From the NCBI GenBank assembly GCA_016748015.1, contig JAAOMT010000785.1, forward strand, positions 65,342 through 129,341: a stretch of DNA of 64,000 nucleotides, written 5' to 3'. The notes below the pieces were generated by a model. It made no database searches, was not told the DNA's origin, and worked only from the letters and a program-made list of their open reading frames with translations. This stretch comes from Geosiphon pyriformis. Lineage: Eukaryota; Glomeromycota; Glomeromycetes; Archaeosporales; Geosiphonaceae. Within the stretch, counting starts at the first letter, position 1, and every line of letters starts with the position of its first letter. The position numbers were made by a program, and so were the translations under genes. Shown piece after piece: positions 50,291-62,689 of this stretch.

Positions 50291-52059
50291 GTCACGAGAC
50301 TCTTCAAAAAACTTGTTTAAATGGGTGTTTCTCATCACATTTATGAGACTCGGTTAGTTCTTTTGATGTAAAGACTAATAAACCCTATTATGCCTCTTGT
50401 GCAATCAAAGAAAACTTAATAGCTTTCTTACTCAAATTCAGAATACCAAATATTATCACAATACTCTACAAAGTTTATCTGTAATATTTGGTGTTTTTTG
50501 TGAAGTTATAAAATCCACAGAGACAAAGCACTTCAGAAATTCACAAAAGTAGTAACTATTAGGACTATAGAAAAAGATCACTTGCCATTCGAAAAAGTAT
50601 TATATTACCACTTTAGGAAAAACTTAGAAATACCAACAGAAACTGTTACTGTTAAAAATAATTTTTTATATATTATATACATGTTAAGATTAACTATTTG
50701 TTAGGCCAAACGACAAATATGGAAAACTTGAAAAGCAAATTTATCAACAATTATTAGCATATTCAATTTCACCACCACAAGAACCATAACTAAAACCCTT
50801 TTTTTAATTAACAAAGAAATTGAGTTATATATACAAAAGTAATACTCCAATTAAAAAGAAAACAAATATTGAAACCCAACTCCAAAAAATTTAAGTTTAA
50901 TTTTGATAATAATACAGAAACTGCACAGAAAAAAACTTTATTTATAATCAATAAAAAATTAATGTTTTTTTACTAACAATTTTTTCATATCATTAGACCA
51001 TAAAAAGCAGAATCTTATTCAATTAACTCACCAAAAACTTTAAAGACTTCTGAAAATCTGTACTCATGAGACTTTAACTAAAATTTTTGGACTAAATTTC
51101 TAGGAAAATATGGATCTTTGTTTAAAAGTCTTATCTTGACAACCAATAATTTAGGTAGAAGTACTTTTTCTTAAGCATTATTTTTAGCACAGCTATTAAC
51201 TAAATCAGCAATTATTTTTTTAGAAGAAATATTTATATTGCAATTCATTGAAGCAACCAACAAAAAAAAACAACCAGTTTTAAGATCAACAAAACAACCA
51301 AACATATTTCTGTTAACATTTTTTTTGTTCACACTTAAACAAACTTTCATTACTCAAGTTATGGTTTATAAAAACATTGCTAAACTAAAAATTTTTAGTA
51401 AAAAAGACAATATATATATAGATAGCAAAAGTTAAAAAAGTAATTAAAGCCAATAATTAGAATAAAATTAGAACAATATAAGTTTTACCCTTTTTTTTAA
51501 CTGAAACTACAGACTTATGATACCAAAGTCTCAATAAAAAACTGACTAATTTAATCATCTTTAAATTTGTTTTTTTATAGTATTTTTATAATCCAAATAT
51601 ATTCTTTAGACTATAAAATCAATTCAGTATAATAAAGCAAAAAAATCATAAAGCTGTAATTACTTATCTTAGAAGATTCAATTAAATTTTTACTAAATTC
51701 AGACAATTAAAAAAAACTATTACACTTTAAGTCAAATTTTCAACCAATTTATTAAGAAACTAAAAAGCAATATTCTTTAATCTATTAAACTTCAACATTT
51801 TGGCAACTTATAAAAAGCAATAATATTTGTCTATAATTTCGAATCAACAGAACAAAAAGCCAAACATATCCAAGCTATCAATTTAATCATAAATAGAACC
51901 TCTAATATTAACATAAAACTTACTTAATTAAGTGAAAATTTGATTCAAAAAATTGAAAAATTCTTTGCTGAAAGTGCAAAAACTTATCAGCCATTACAAC
52001 ATAAAAAAAATACCAATAAATATTAATAACAAAAACACTAATAACAATAGTTCTGAAAA

Positions 52060-52135
52060 AAAATCTCTATAATTATTATTATTGTCAGAAATCTGAGTAT
52101 ATTGCAAAAAATTGCTACAGAAAACTATTAAATTA
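52060..52135 (+). pseudogene. gag zinc-knuckle remnant
   Basis: Reads YYYCQKSEYIAKNC: the CX2CX4HX4C spacing is kept, but the first Cys is Tyr (TGT to TAT) and the His is Tyr (CAT to TAT), so one G-to-A and one C-to-T change. RNA binding would be lost. Confidence 0.75.
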
Positions 52136-52567
52136 GAATTGTAAAAACTAATATTAATAACAATTCAAATATCTACAATTTTTAAGATTCTAATACTTTT
52201 TGTTTTTATATTAACAATTTTAATATTTTTTTAACTATTACAAAATTATAATTAATACTTATAAATAATATTACAGATACTATTTTAATATTAAGTTCTA
52301 CCATATAATAATTTAAAAACTTAAGCCATTGATTATAATTAAAGATAACAAAGCAACAATAAAAACCAAATTCAATTTATTACAGTACTGTTTTAAATTA
52401 TAAATTATAGTAACTTACTATCTTAAGCAATTCTAATAAGATATTCAAACCAGATCTTATATCTTAGTTTTATAGAAACTCTGAATTTTGGTAATACTGT
52501 ACTTAAAAAAAAATTGGTAATTTTAACTACAGCTTTTTTTTAAAACAATAATTAGATTATCTTTAAT

Positions 52568-52942
52568 ATGATTTTTTCTGTCACAATTACTAAAAATGAC
52601 ACATATATTACTATATTTTTATTTAATATTAACAGTCTGAATTCTACTAATTTTTTTAGTAAAGCTGTTATTAATCAGAACAAACTAATCACAACAATAT
52701 ATATTAATACTAAAATAGAACTAATAAACATTAAACTAATATTTAACAATAGATTAGTAAACAGTATAATTATGAAACAACTTATAAATCAATTAAGTTA
52801 CCAAATAAATTATGTGACTATTTTTAGAATAATTATTATAAATAGAAATATTAAAATCTTTATAAAAAAGATTGATTATTTTCTTTTTAAAATTAACAAA
52901 ATCAAAATTTTAACTAAAATACTTACTATAAAAGCCATTTAA
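52568..52942 (+). pseudogene. retroviral-type aspartic protease remnant
   Basis: The longest open stretch of the element, 124 codons. The active-site D-S/T-G triad is replaced (LIFNNRLVNSII where LIFD-x-G-... is expected), with Asp to Asn and Gly to Arg, both explained by G-to-A. A following frame reads NNWLTKTYVMLN before a stop, in the place where DWL.....DW stands in related elements. Identity rests on order and residue pattern. Confidence 0.65.
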
Positions 52943-54979
52943 TATTAAGTTCTTATAGAAAATAATTGGTTAACTAAAACTTATGTTATGCTTAATTAAA
53001 ACATCTAAAAACTCCAGATTATTTTTAATAAACAACATATTAGAATATTTATTATGTGTGAATATTTTAAAACAAAGTTTTAGAACAACTTTTAATTGAA
53101 TTCAAAAAATTTACTTTCCAATCAATTTTAAAAACTTATAAAGTTTTTTGAACTGATAATTTTATAACAGAATTACTACTATCTTTTACATAAAAAAAAA
53201 AGACCAAAAAAAACTAACAAAAAATTATAGACATTAATATTAATTTATTTAATTCCAAATTAAAAAAATTAACCATATTAATCACTATAATTAATCTGTA
53301 TTAATTATAGAAAGAAGTTATTTTCAAGAAATACATATATTAGAAATAATAAAGTATAACTAATTGCTACCAAATACTAATGTTATCCTTGTATACTAGA
53401 ACAGTTTGAACAATCAAAATAGCAAAAAAAATAAAACAATACACTATGTCTTGCATATAATAAAATCTTATTAAATAAAAAGCCATGAAAATAATGTATT
53501 TAACAGAAAAAAAACATACAACAAATTCTGATAGTATACTATTCTAATTAATAATTAGATTAATAAAAAAACTTTTTTTACTATGATTTATAGTCAAATA
53601 ATAAAGTGATTAAATTTATACTTTTATAATAATAAAAAAATTTGAAAAATAGTTATTGTAAAGTAAAAAAAATACCACAATTAAGAAAATACATATCATA
53701 AAAAATACAATAATAAATATAAAAAATATGAATAATCTATTTATTAATAATTTCAAAGCATTTCAAAACCAGTATTAAGATTTGCTTTTTTTCAAGAAAA
53801 ACAAAAACAAAAATTAACCAATCTTAATACAAAACTGCATAATTATTATTTAATTTCTTGTTATTTTTAATATTGTAATAAGAACAATCTTTTGTTTAAT
53901 TCATTTCCATAAACATTTACCTATTTCTTAACTCGAAAAGCCCAAAAAAAGTATATATTAACAACAAAAAACATAACATTTCAAAAATTAAGTATGACTA
54001 TTAAAATAGAATAGTATCTCATTAATTTTGATCTTTTCAAAAAATTAAAACTGAAGTAATACAACAATATTGATAAAAAAATATGCTTTAAAAAAGCACA
54101 TATCTATAATATTGGATTCAATTTAAGATATTTTAAACATTTTTTTATAGTTATAACATTCTATTTTCTTATAAAAATAAATCTGAAATTAGCTTTAAAA
54201 ATTCTTAAAAGTTTTATAGTTTAAATTACATTCTGGTCTAGTTTTACAAATAAAAAAATCAATATTAAAAGAGGAATAATCAATGCTAAATATATTGAAA
54301 ATATAATTATAATACTTTAAAACAATTCCAATAAACTTTATATAATTAAATTTCAAGAAAAAATTATACAAGCCATTTTTTATTTTTTATAAAAATTTTT
54401 CACTTAATTCTAGTAATTATACAAAAAGAATTAGATCTTATTATTTGAGATATTCAAAAATTTAAATTAAGTAAAAAAAAATATACAAGTTAATTTTATA
54501 GAAAACACTAGTAATTAGATAGAATTTATTTATATTAATACTATTATTTCTATACCCTTATATTAACAATATATTTTAAAGATTGATTAAAAAATTTAAA
54601 ACCAAGTTTTACTATTTAAAGCAACTCTGAAAATCTGTTTTCTTGCCAATATTACAGATCTGTATATATTTGTTAAAGTTTATAAATATTTTAAAATTTC
54701 TATTTATAACTTTATTAAAAATGTTATCAAGATTTCTGAAAGAACTCTTATTGATTCCATTTTTCTGAATCTACAGAATTTCAAAAAATCCCAATTTATC
54801 TTTAATTTTATATAACTGTTCTTTTTTTGTGATATTATTTTACAAATATAGAATTTGTCAAAAGAAAACTATCTATTAAAAACAAAAAAATTAATAAACT
54901 AAACTTGAAAAATTTAAGTACTCTATAGCAAATATAATTTAAAATCTTTTTGAATTAATATGCTAATATCTTGGACATA

Positions 54980-56110
54980 TTAATATTATAAAGCATAAAA
55001 TTAACATGAGAAATACCAGACCTATTAAACAATAAGTTTTCAAGTAACTTCAGCTGACAACAGCTTAATTAAAAAAAAAGTACAATAGATATTACATAAT
55101 AGATTAATTAAAAAATTACTAAGCTCTTGGTTTTTACTTATTATGTTAATTACCAAAAAAAATAAGAAAATCTATTTCTGTATAAACTATTAAAAACTTA
55201 ATAGTATTATTTAAAAAGATATTTATCTAACTTTTTTTATTTAAAAAATTTTAAATAACTTAGAAAATAAAAAATAATTTTTATTTTTAGATTTAATAAG
55301 TAGATATTGAGAAGTCAAAATAGATTTCTTAAACAAAAAAAACGGTGTTTACTACTTGAAATAAAAATTTTGAATTTAATATAATGCTTTTTGGATTTTG
55401 TAATATTTCAACTATCTTTTAATGTCTTATAAATATTATGTATAAGAAATTTTTTTAGAAATCAGTTATAGTATATCTAAATAATAAAATGTATTTTTTA
55501 AAATCTTTAATAACTATTTGCACTATTTCCAACAAGTTTTTAATTGCTTTAAAAATTCAGAACTAAACTTAATTTTAACAATTTTTTTTTGGAAACACTA
55601 AGATAAAATTCTTAAAACACATTATTGGCAAAGATAATATAAAACCAAATCTTGACAAAATTCAAAAAATTAAGGATTTTTCTATTCTAATCAGTCTAAA
55701 AAAACTAAAAAGATTTTTAAGACTAGTTAGATACTACTAACAATTATTAAAAACTTTTTTAACATTGCCAAACTTTTTATAATTTATTGTTAAAATATAT
55801 TTTATACTTATAAAGAGCCAGTTAACAAGAGACTTTTAATTATTTCAAATAATAATTTATAAAAACACCAATTTTAATTTACTCAAACTTTAATAAATGC
55901 TTTATTGTTGTTATAAATGTCTCAAAAAATACACTAGGAGTTATTTTATTACAAATCAGATTTAACAATTAAGAATATTCAATTGTTTATGCTAATTACA
56001 ATACTAATACTATTAAGAAAATATATAGTACTATTAATTTAGAATGTTTTGCTATTTATTAGGCCAAAACTAGAAACACTATTTTTGTTAACTATTTGAC
56101 TTATATATTA
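54980..56110 (+). pseudogene. reverse transcriptase - RNase H remnant
   Basis: RT pieces: HKINMRNTRPIKQ, ALGFYLLC, CNI..-type YNAFWIL (in the place of MPFGL), HYFQQVFNCFKNSELNLIL, and FFYSNQSKKTKKIFKTS. RNase H pieces: TPILIYSNFNKCFIVVINVS, NTLGVILLQI, YSIVYANYNTNTI and YSTINLECFAIYWA. The order and spacing match Ty3/Gypsy pol. The YxDD catalytic box reads as YSISK with stops, and RNase H TDAS reads as INVS. Multiple in-frame stops. Confidence 0.8.
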
Positions 56111-56399
56111 ATTACAAAAAACTTATTTAATTAGTCAGCAAACCACAACTTGTACCTATTTGTAGCAATTTTTATACAAAGTACATTATAAAAAAAGAAC
56201 TAAAAACACCAATGCCAATAGCTTGTTAAGAATAACTTAAATCTAATTTCAGACTAATGAATACAATTACTTATTAATAATTACACTAATATTTGTTAAC
56301 ATTTTAGTTCGCAAAAAAACTGTTTTAATAAAAACAAAGTGCTATATAGAAACAAGCTTAAAACTATTTTTTACAGAATAATTAATTATATTATCAAAA

Positions 56400-57480
56400 A
56401 TGCCAAAATTACACTACATTACAATGAGCCATAAAAAATAAAAAATAAAAATTGTTTTGTTTAACATGTATTTTGATCTAACAATAAAATACTTAAACAA
56501 AAATACTATCTTAAAAAAAACAATTAATCTATACTATTGATTAACAATATATAAGAATATTTTCGAATACATTCTCAATTATAACTTCTGCCAAAAAAAA
56601 GAGCCAAAATAACAGAATTACTTCAACTTATTTCAGTTGGAAATTTATTTAATAGAATTAAGATTAATTTGATTAAATTTTTCTTAATTACCTTCAAAAA
56701 AAATTACTATATTATTATAGCTATAGACTATCTTATCAAATAGCCTAAAATTAAAACTATTCAAGTGGCAGATACTAAAACATTAGCTTAATTTGTACAT
56801 TAAAATCTAATTTATTAATATAGATGTTTAAAAAAATTATTATTTAACCAAAAAATTTATTTTGTTAATAGTATGCTTATTAAATTAAGCCAATAATTTG
56901 GAATAAAACAACTATTATTATTACTATATTATTTTTAAACAAACAGATTGGTAGAACAATTTAACCAAACATTATGTAAAATATTAGCAAAAATATGTTG
57001 CAAAAATATGTAAGAATAAAACTTATTTATTTTTAATATTAAATATTAAAACAAAATATTATCTTATCTACATAATTTAAACTAGTCTATAAAAAAAACT
57101 ATACTATCTATTGAACAAAAACTACTTTTTTTTTAATAGAAACAATTACCAAAAAATTTTTGAAGTTATTTTATACTAAAAAACATATCAGCTTATAAAA
57201 ATATTAAAAAACAATCATAAAATAACAGCTAACAATATTAATAATGCTCAAAAATAACAAAAAAAAAGACATAATAATTGTCTACCAGATTAACCAGTTA
57301 AATTTAAGATTAAAGACCAAGTGTTGTTATATTGTATTAAAGCTAAGAAACAGTAGAGTAAAAAATTTGATTCAAAGTAAAATAGATTATTTTACATACA
57401 CAAAATTTTGGACAATAAAGCTTACAAATTATGATTAGAAAACAGAATTTTAAAAAAAGTCACACATAAAAATTGTCTAA
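56400..57480 (+). pseudogene. integrase and post-integrase remnant
   Basis: The integrase core reads IIIAIDYLIK, stop, PKIKTIQ, then FVNSMLIKLSQ, stop, FGIKQ and TNRLVEQFNQTLCKILAKI, matching the D,D-35-E core of Ty3/Gypsy integrases, with stops at former Trp and Gln codons. The third catalytic Glu (RLVEQFN) is retained. Further on, FKIKDQVLLY, KKFDSK, stop, and FYIHKILDNKAYKL are the strand-rich region after the core (GPY/F type), again with Trp codons turned to stops. Confidence 0.8.
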
Positions 57481-58369
57481 AAATTTATTATATAACACAA
57501 AAATCATTGTTATTTATATCTTAACTAAAAATACAAATTCTATTAATCAGACTAAAAAATATACTACAAGATTTAAAACCAATTATTATTATTAAACACA
57601 ATTTATATACAACAATCTAAATTACATAAAATAAATATATAAAAAGACAAAAAAAAAGTTAATAATACTCTTAATATAGATTTTTTAGACAAAATATTAA
57701 AACTTTTATAACAACTATTTAAAATAATTTAACAATCTATAATACTAATAGAAATTATAATTGATAGAAAAAAAATATGATACAAAAATACAAGTAAAAA
57801 AACAATAAACAAGAGTTAAACTAAAACTAAGTGTTTCTATTTTTATAAACAATTAAAAGAAAAAAAAAGATATGTAATTTTATATACTTAAAAAAATCAA
57901 AAAAGTTTTAAACAAGTTAGCCATAAAACTAAACATAAGAAACTAAACACCAGAAATTTTTAAAGTTTGGAAAAAAAACTTTTATTAGTTTACTAGTTCT
58001 TTAAAATTGGCAAAAAACTAGACCTATAATTATTATACCTAAATATTAATAAACAAATATTCAACAAAAAAGCTTTTAAACAAGTGAAAAAATTTGTTAA
58101 AAGAAATAACTTAATATTATATTATAAGGTAATATACTAATTGTATTTAGTATTTAAATACTATCTAATTATATAATTAAACAATTTATTAAAGATTATT
58201 ACAATTAACAACATAGAATAAATGACAAATTTACAGTTTAAAAATTTACAAAAAACAATAATCAACACAATAATTAAACATTATATTAAAAAAACAATTT
58301 TTATAAATACATATAATTTTACAAAAGCTTATTCTAAAAAGAAAAAATAATATTACCCAGGTAAAAAAA

Positions 58370-58575
58370 TCAATTTAAAACTAATAAAAAAAGTAATTAA
58401 TATATAATAACTTAAAAAATATAATAATACAAAATAATACAGAATAATATATAATAATTTAAGATAATATAGAATAATACATAATAACATAAAATAGTTA
58501 ATCATAATATAAGATAACTAGCTATAACATAAAAAAACAAAGCAATAATAGAAATAACAAATAATAGTTAATAAT
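58370..58575. repeat. degenerate AT-rich tandem repeat
   Basis: About 200 bp of imperfect units of the form AGAATAATA-CATAATAA, separated by 10-22 bp, between the polyprotein end and the T-rich tract. Possibly a degraded tandem repeat of the element's 3' non-coding part. Confidence 0.5.
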
Positions 58576-58639
58576 AACAAACAATTAAAAGCAATCTTGT
58601 AAAACTATAGAATATGTATAAAACAAATAGTTTTAGCAA

Positions 58640-58985
58640 ATAAAAAACCAATTTTTTTCAATATATTTTAGTTTTAATTTGATAAAACTCTTTTATTTTA
58701 TTTTTTCTATATTTTTTTATTTATCATTAAATAAAAATATTATTTAATTTACTTTTACATAATTGCAAAATTTATGTTGTTAAATCATATTAATTGTTTT
58801 TTTTACTTTTGTTCTAGACCAAATACTATTAACATAAACAGCTTTAAAATTTTAATGACTTGGATCAATTGTTCTTGATTATAACAATTAACAATATTAA
58901 TTTTTTCTATTTTTTTTTTATTTCATTTTTTTTCTTGTTCTTGATTTTTTTTCTTGATTTTTTTTTCTTCTTATAGAGCAACAAC
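58640..58985. other. T-rich tract near element 3' end
   Basis: Strongly T-rich, with TTCTTGATTTTTTTTC-type repeats at 58920-58980. It lies where the 3' non-coding part or LTR border of the element would be; no purine-rich primer site could be recognised. Confidence 0.35.
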
Positions 58986-59799
58986 AAAAAAAATTGACTG
59001 TTTGAAAATAAATTTCCTAATAGTCTAGTAAAAAAGAGGAGCTTTTTTTAAGTTTAAATATTAATTTTATCATATTAGCTTACCAAAAAGACAAAAAACA
59101 ATGTTAAACTTTAGTAATTGTGCTTGACTAGCTTGAAAAAAATAGCTTATATTCACAACTGAAAACTGCCAAAAACATATTTCTGTGTTTTATAACCAAA
59201 AAACTTTACAGATAAATTTACATATAACAGAAATCTTCAAAAACTGATAAATTCTAACATGTTTTTCATATAATTAAAGAAAACTTTATAGCTCTTTTAC
59301 TTAAATTCAGAGCACTAAACATTATCATAATATTTTACCAAATTTGTTTATAATAATAGCAACTTTTTATTAAGTATTTAATAAATCTTTTAGTATATTG
59401 CAAAGAATTTGTTAGAAATATTTTTTTTTTATTAAAAATATTACAGACAATTTTTATTAAACACCTAATAAATTTTCTAACAAAACGTATTTAAAAAATT
59501 ATATAACAAAAAAAGACAAAAAAAAGACAAAAAAAATAAATAGTTTTGTTGTAAATAAATTATTTATAAAAAACATGTATATATAAGTATTGTCATATAA
59601 TCAAAATCGTATTTACAATTAATTAAGAAAAAAAATGTGCACATAATAAATTTTTAATTAACTAATATGTTATAAAGAGTTTGTTAAAACCATTTTTTTC
59701 TATTGTTTATAAAATTATAATTAATAAATACAGTCTAGTTACTATTGAATACACAGAATTAGATTAAAGTAATCTTAATTAAATACAATTTATATGCTT

Positions 59800-62680
59800 G
59801 CTATATATAACCAGTCACTTAGATCAATTTAAACAATACTACATATCTATATACATAAACAAATTATTATTAATGTTAAAAAAAATACACAGAGTATATA
59901 TTTATCAAAGCTTACTATTATCAACTCAATAATACTAAGCATATAAACTACTTTATTAGACAAATTTGAACACAGTCTACCAATTACCATAGACATTATA
60001 CTATTATTATCTACTAACTTAGCTTTTTTTGTTTTTGATCTAAACTTAATTCTAACAGACTATATTTCTTAGCAATAATAATTAAACAAATAGTAAAAAA
60101 AACTCATCAATACAGAAATTATCTCTTTTTTATCATTCTACATTACTAAAATATTTTTTAGCCAATTCTTTAGAATAAAATTTTTGCAAAACATCATGTA
60201 CATCCCAATATTAAAAAATCAAAAAAAAAAATTGTAACACAAAAAATAATATAGGTGTTTTTTACCAATTACAAATAACCAAAATTTAATATGATTTATA
60301 ATTAAATCTTTTCACCAATTTGTATTTCTTGAACATATAAACAAGTATTCTAAAAATTTTATATACTTACAAAATAAGCAAAAAACATTTAGATATAATC
60401 TGTTATACAGTCTCTTATAAACAGCAACTAGAAGTTTTCTATAAACGGTTTTTATTGTATAAGTCTTAAGATTAACTATAGCTTTGTTAGTAGAATTAGC
60501 AAGCATATAAAAATTAGAATGCCAAATCAAAGCTGTCCGAATTTAATTAATTTTACAAACAAGAAAACTGGTGACAATTTTGGCACAAAAATTTGCATTC
60601 TAGCATACACTAATGATTGTCTTATAAATATACTAAACAAAATAACAAATATTAACAAATATAAACAAATTATCAATGACCAAATATCTCTCTAAAATTT
60701 TAACAGAAAGAATTTAAGAAAAATAAATAACAGCTCTAGGCAATTTATTAGCATAATTATTACTAGAAACACCTAAATAGCTTTTAATTTTTGATCAAAC
60801 CATATTTAAATTTTTGTTTTTTATTAAATTAACAACATAACATCTTTTTATTCAACACTAGTTGCAAAAGTCTGGCTTAAACAAACTGAAGTTTAAAACA
60901 CATCTATTAATTATTATTTGACTGTTTAAATACATAATTACAATGCTAAAAGAAGACATATATCTCAAAACCAAAACAATAGTCTGCAGCAGTTATTATA
61001 AAAGACAACATACCAAACACTTTAATACTAATACTTATATTCATATTTAAAAAATAAACAGGTATCTTTTCTGCATTCCTAAAGAGCCTAAATTTTTTAC
61101 CAAGCTATTAATATATACATTAAAAACATTAGTTCAAATTCTATGCAAGAAATTTCTTACTAATCCAAAGTTATTTGAATTCAGATCACTACAAAACATC
61201 AAACTTAAGATAATTATTTCATTTTTAATGACAGAATTTAATCTACTCTAAAAACCAAATGCTACAATAAACTAAAATAGAACAAAACTTCTCAGATTCA
61301 GTTTTTTTAATAATAAAATGTTTTTCAAGTTATCAATACATTATGCTTGTTTAAAGTTTGTTACTAAAAACAACACCAAAACATCACAGAAAAATCATTA
61401 TTTTATAGTATGCTGCTTTTCCCAAGATGTTAAATATTAGAAACCTGCCTAGATTGCAAAAAATCTGGAACAAGTTATTTGTCAAAAAAAGTTTATTGTC
61501 TAAAAACACTTTTATCACTTTGAGAAAAAAATTGTTTATAGGACTGACTTTTAATCCAACAGAATAATATAAAAAATTAGTTAGAATCTAGTTCAAAACT
61601 TACAAATCCAAAAAAAAATAATTAAAAAGATGGTTAAGAATACTCTTAGAATTTGTAAACATAATAATTAAAGCCATTTTATTTTTAGCTTGTAACTATT
61701 CAAAAAACTTTAAATTATACAGCAGCAGATAGTACAGGGTTTTATTAAGAAAGTTTTTAAGCAATCTAGCTTTCTGTTTTAAATTCTTTCTAATTAAAAC
61801 ATTTTCTTTACAAAAAACATTAATTGAAACAAAACTAAACTGTATATAGTAATTAATTATGGACTGTAAGATGGCAAAAACAAAGTAATAAAACTATTTA
61901 TTCGAAATTGATTTTCTCAAAACCCCAATTGCAAAAAATTTAACATTTAAATGAGCTTTAACCAAACTAGGCTTAAAAAGACTCTTAGTAAAGAGAAAAA
62001 TTCCCAAGTAGTAATGTGTTTTGCTCTTTTTTGCAATTGATATGGAACATTTACTAATACTTAACAAAGCATTTTTTACCCTTTGGTTAATAAAAATGGT
62101 CATTGTTTTATTATTATTAATTAAAATATCATTAATTCTAAAATATATTGAGTTAAAACATGGCTGTTTTTCATTTAAATAGTGTTATCAACAAATGCTT
62201 TAGCTATAAAAAATAAAATTTTTTTTTCTGTGTTTTTTATTCTGCTATTCTTGGCTATAAATTTTGTATCAATTTGGTAACTACACAAATATTATTGTCT
62301 TTTAATTTTACACAAGAAAAGGTCATAAAAGATTCTCTAAAAAAAGAATAAAAAAATTTTGTTCTAATACAAACTATTATACATATGATAATCTCTGAAA
62401 TTAGTTATGAATTTATTAATTTTGTTCTGATATATGCTGCCAAAAAAACTAATAAATTGTTTGTACATTTTAATATGTCTCAAGCTGTTTTTCAATAATA
62501 CTAGTCAACTGTCGGTAATTCTTTTGATTGAATTGGTTTATTGTATAAAAATAGCAGAGGAGCCCAATATTTGAAAATATCAACAATTTAGATTTCAAGC
62601 TATAATGTATCCATTGTTTTTAATAACAAATGAAAATACTAAATTAATACAATCATTATAGGCCAACTTCAAAGCCTTTC
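59800..62680 (-). mobile_element. decayed non-LTR-type reverse-transcriptase element
   Basis: Minus-strand relic. From high to low coordinates: FISFFGSIYQNKINKFITNF (about 62460-62400); a badly broken catalytic region near 62200; ISIAKKSKTHYYLGIFLFTK and LVKAHLNVKFF in an open stretch 62103-61894; VLIRKNLKQKARLLKNFLNK and YYLLLYNLKFFE (61800-61690); and a C-terminal Cys-rich part, VYRKLLVAVYKRLYNRLYLN then VFCLFCKYIKFLEYLF (60530-60312), the zinc-binding end typical of such RTs. I recognise this as an RT family common in Rhizophagus genomes. In-frame stops and frameshifts are many, and no catalytic DD box survives. It lies tail-to-tail with the Ty3/Gypsy element. Boundaries are approximate. 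Confidence 0.7.
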
Positions 62681-62689
62681 GAGAAAATT

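Larger units (their letters stand above)
50291..59400 (+). mobile_element. decayed Ty3/Gypsy retrotransposon
   Basis: The order gag knuckle - protease - RT - RNase H - integrase - GPY/F-like tail is traceable on the plus strand, defining a Ty3/Gypsy element. Landmarks: zinc knuckle near 52074-52115; protease frame 52568-52942; RT about 54980-55760; RNase H about 55860-56110; integrase about 56400-57000; post-integrase strand-rich region about 57300-57480. Nearly every segment has stops at former Trp and Gln codons, and catalytic residues are lost. Ends are not certain: I took them from a diverged direct repeat (about 50402-50490 and 59272-59360) that may be what remains of the LTRs. No target-site duplication was recognised. 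Confidence 0.8.

Noticed and set aside
60312-60530. 72-codon frame as an independent gene
   Set aside because: It is the Cys-rich C-terminal piece of the decayed minus-strand RT element.
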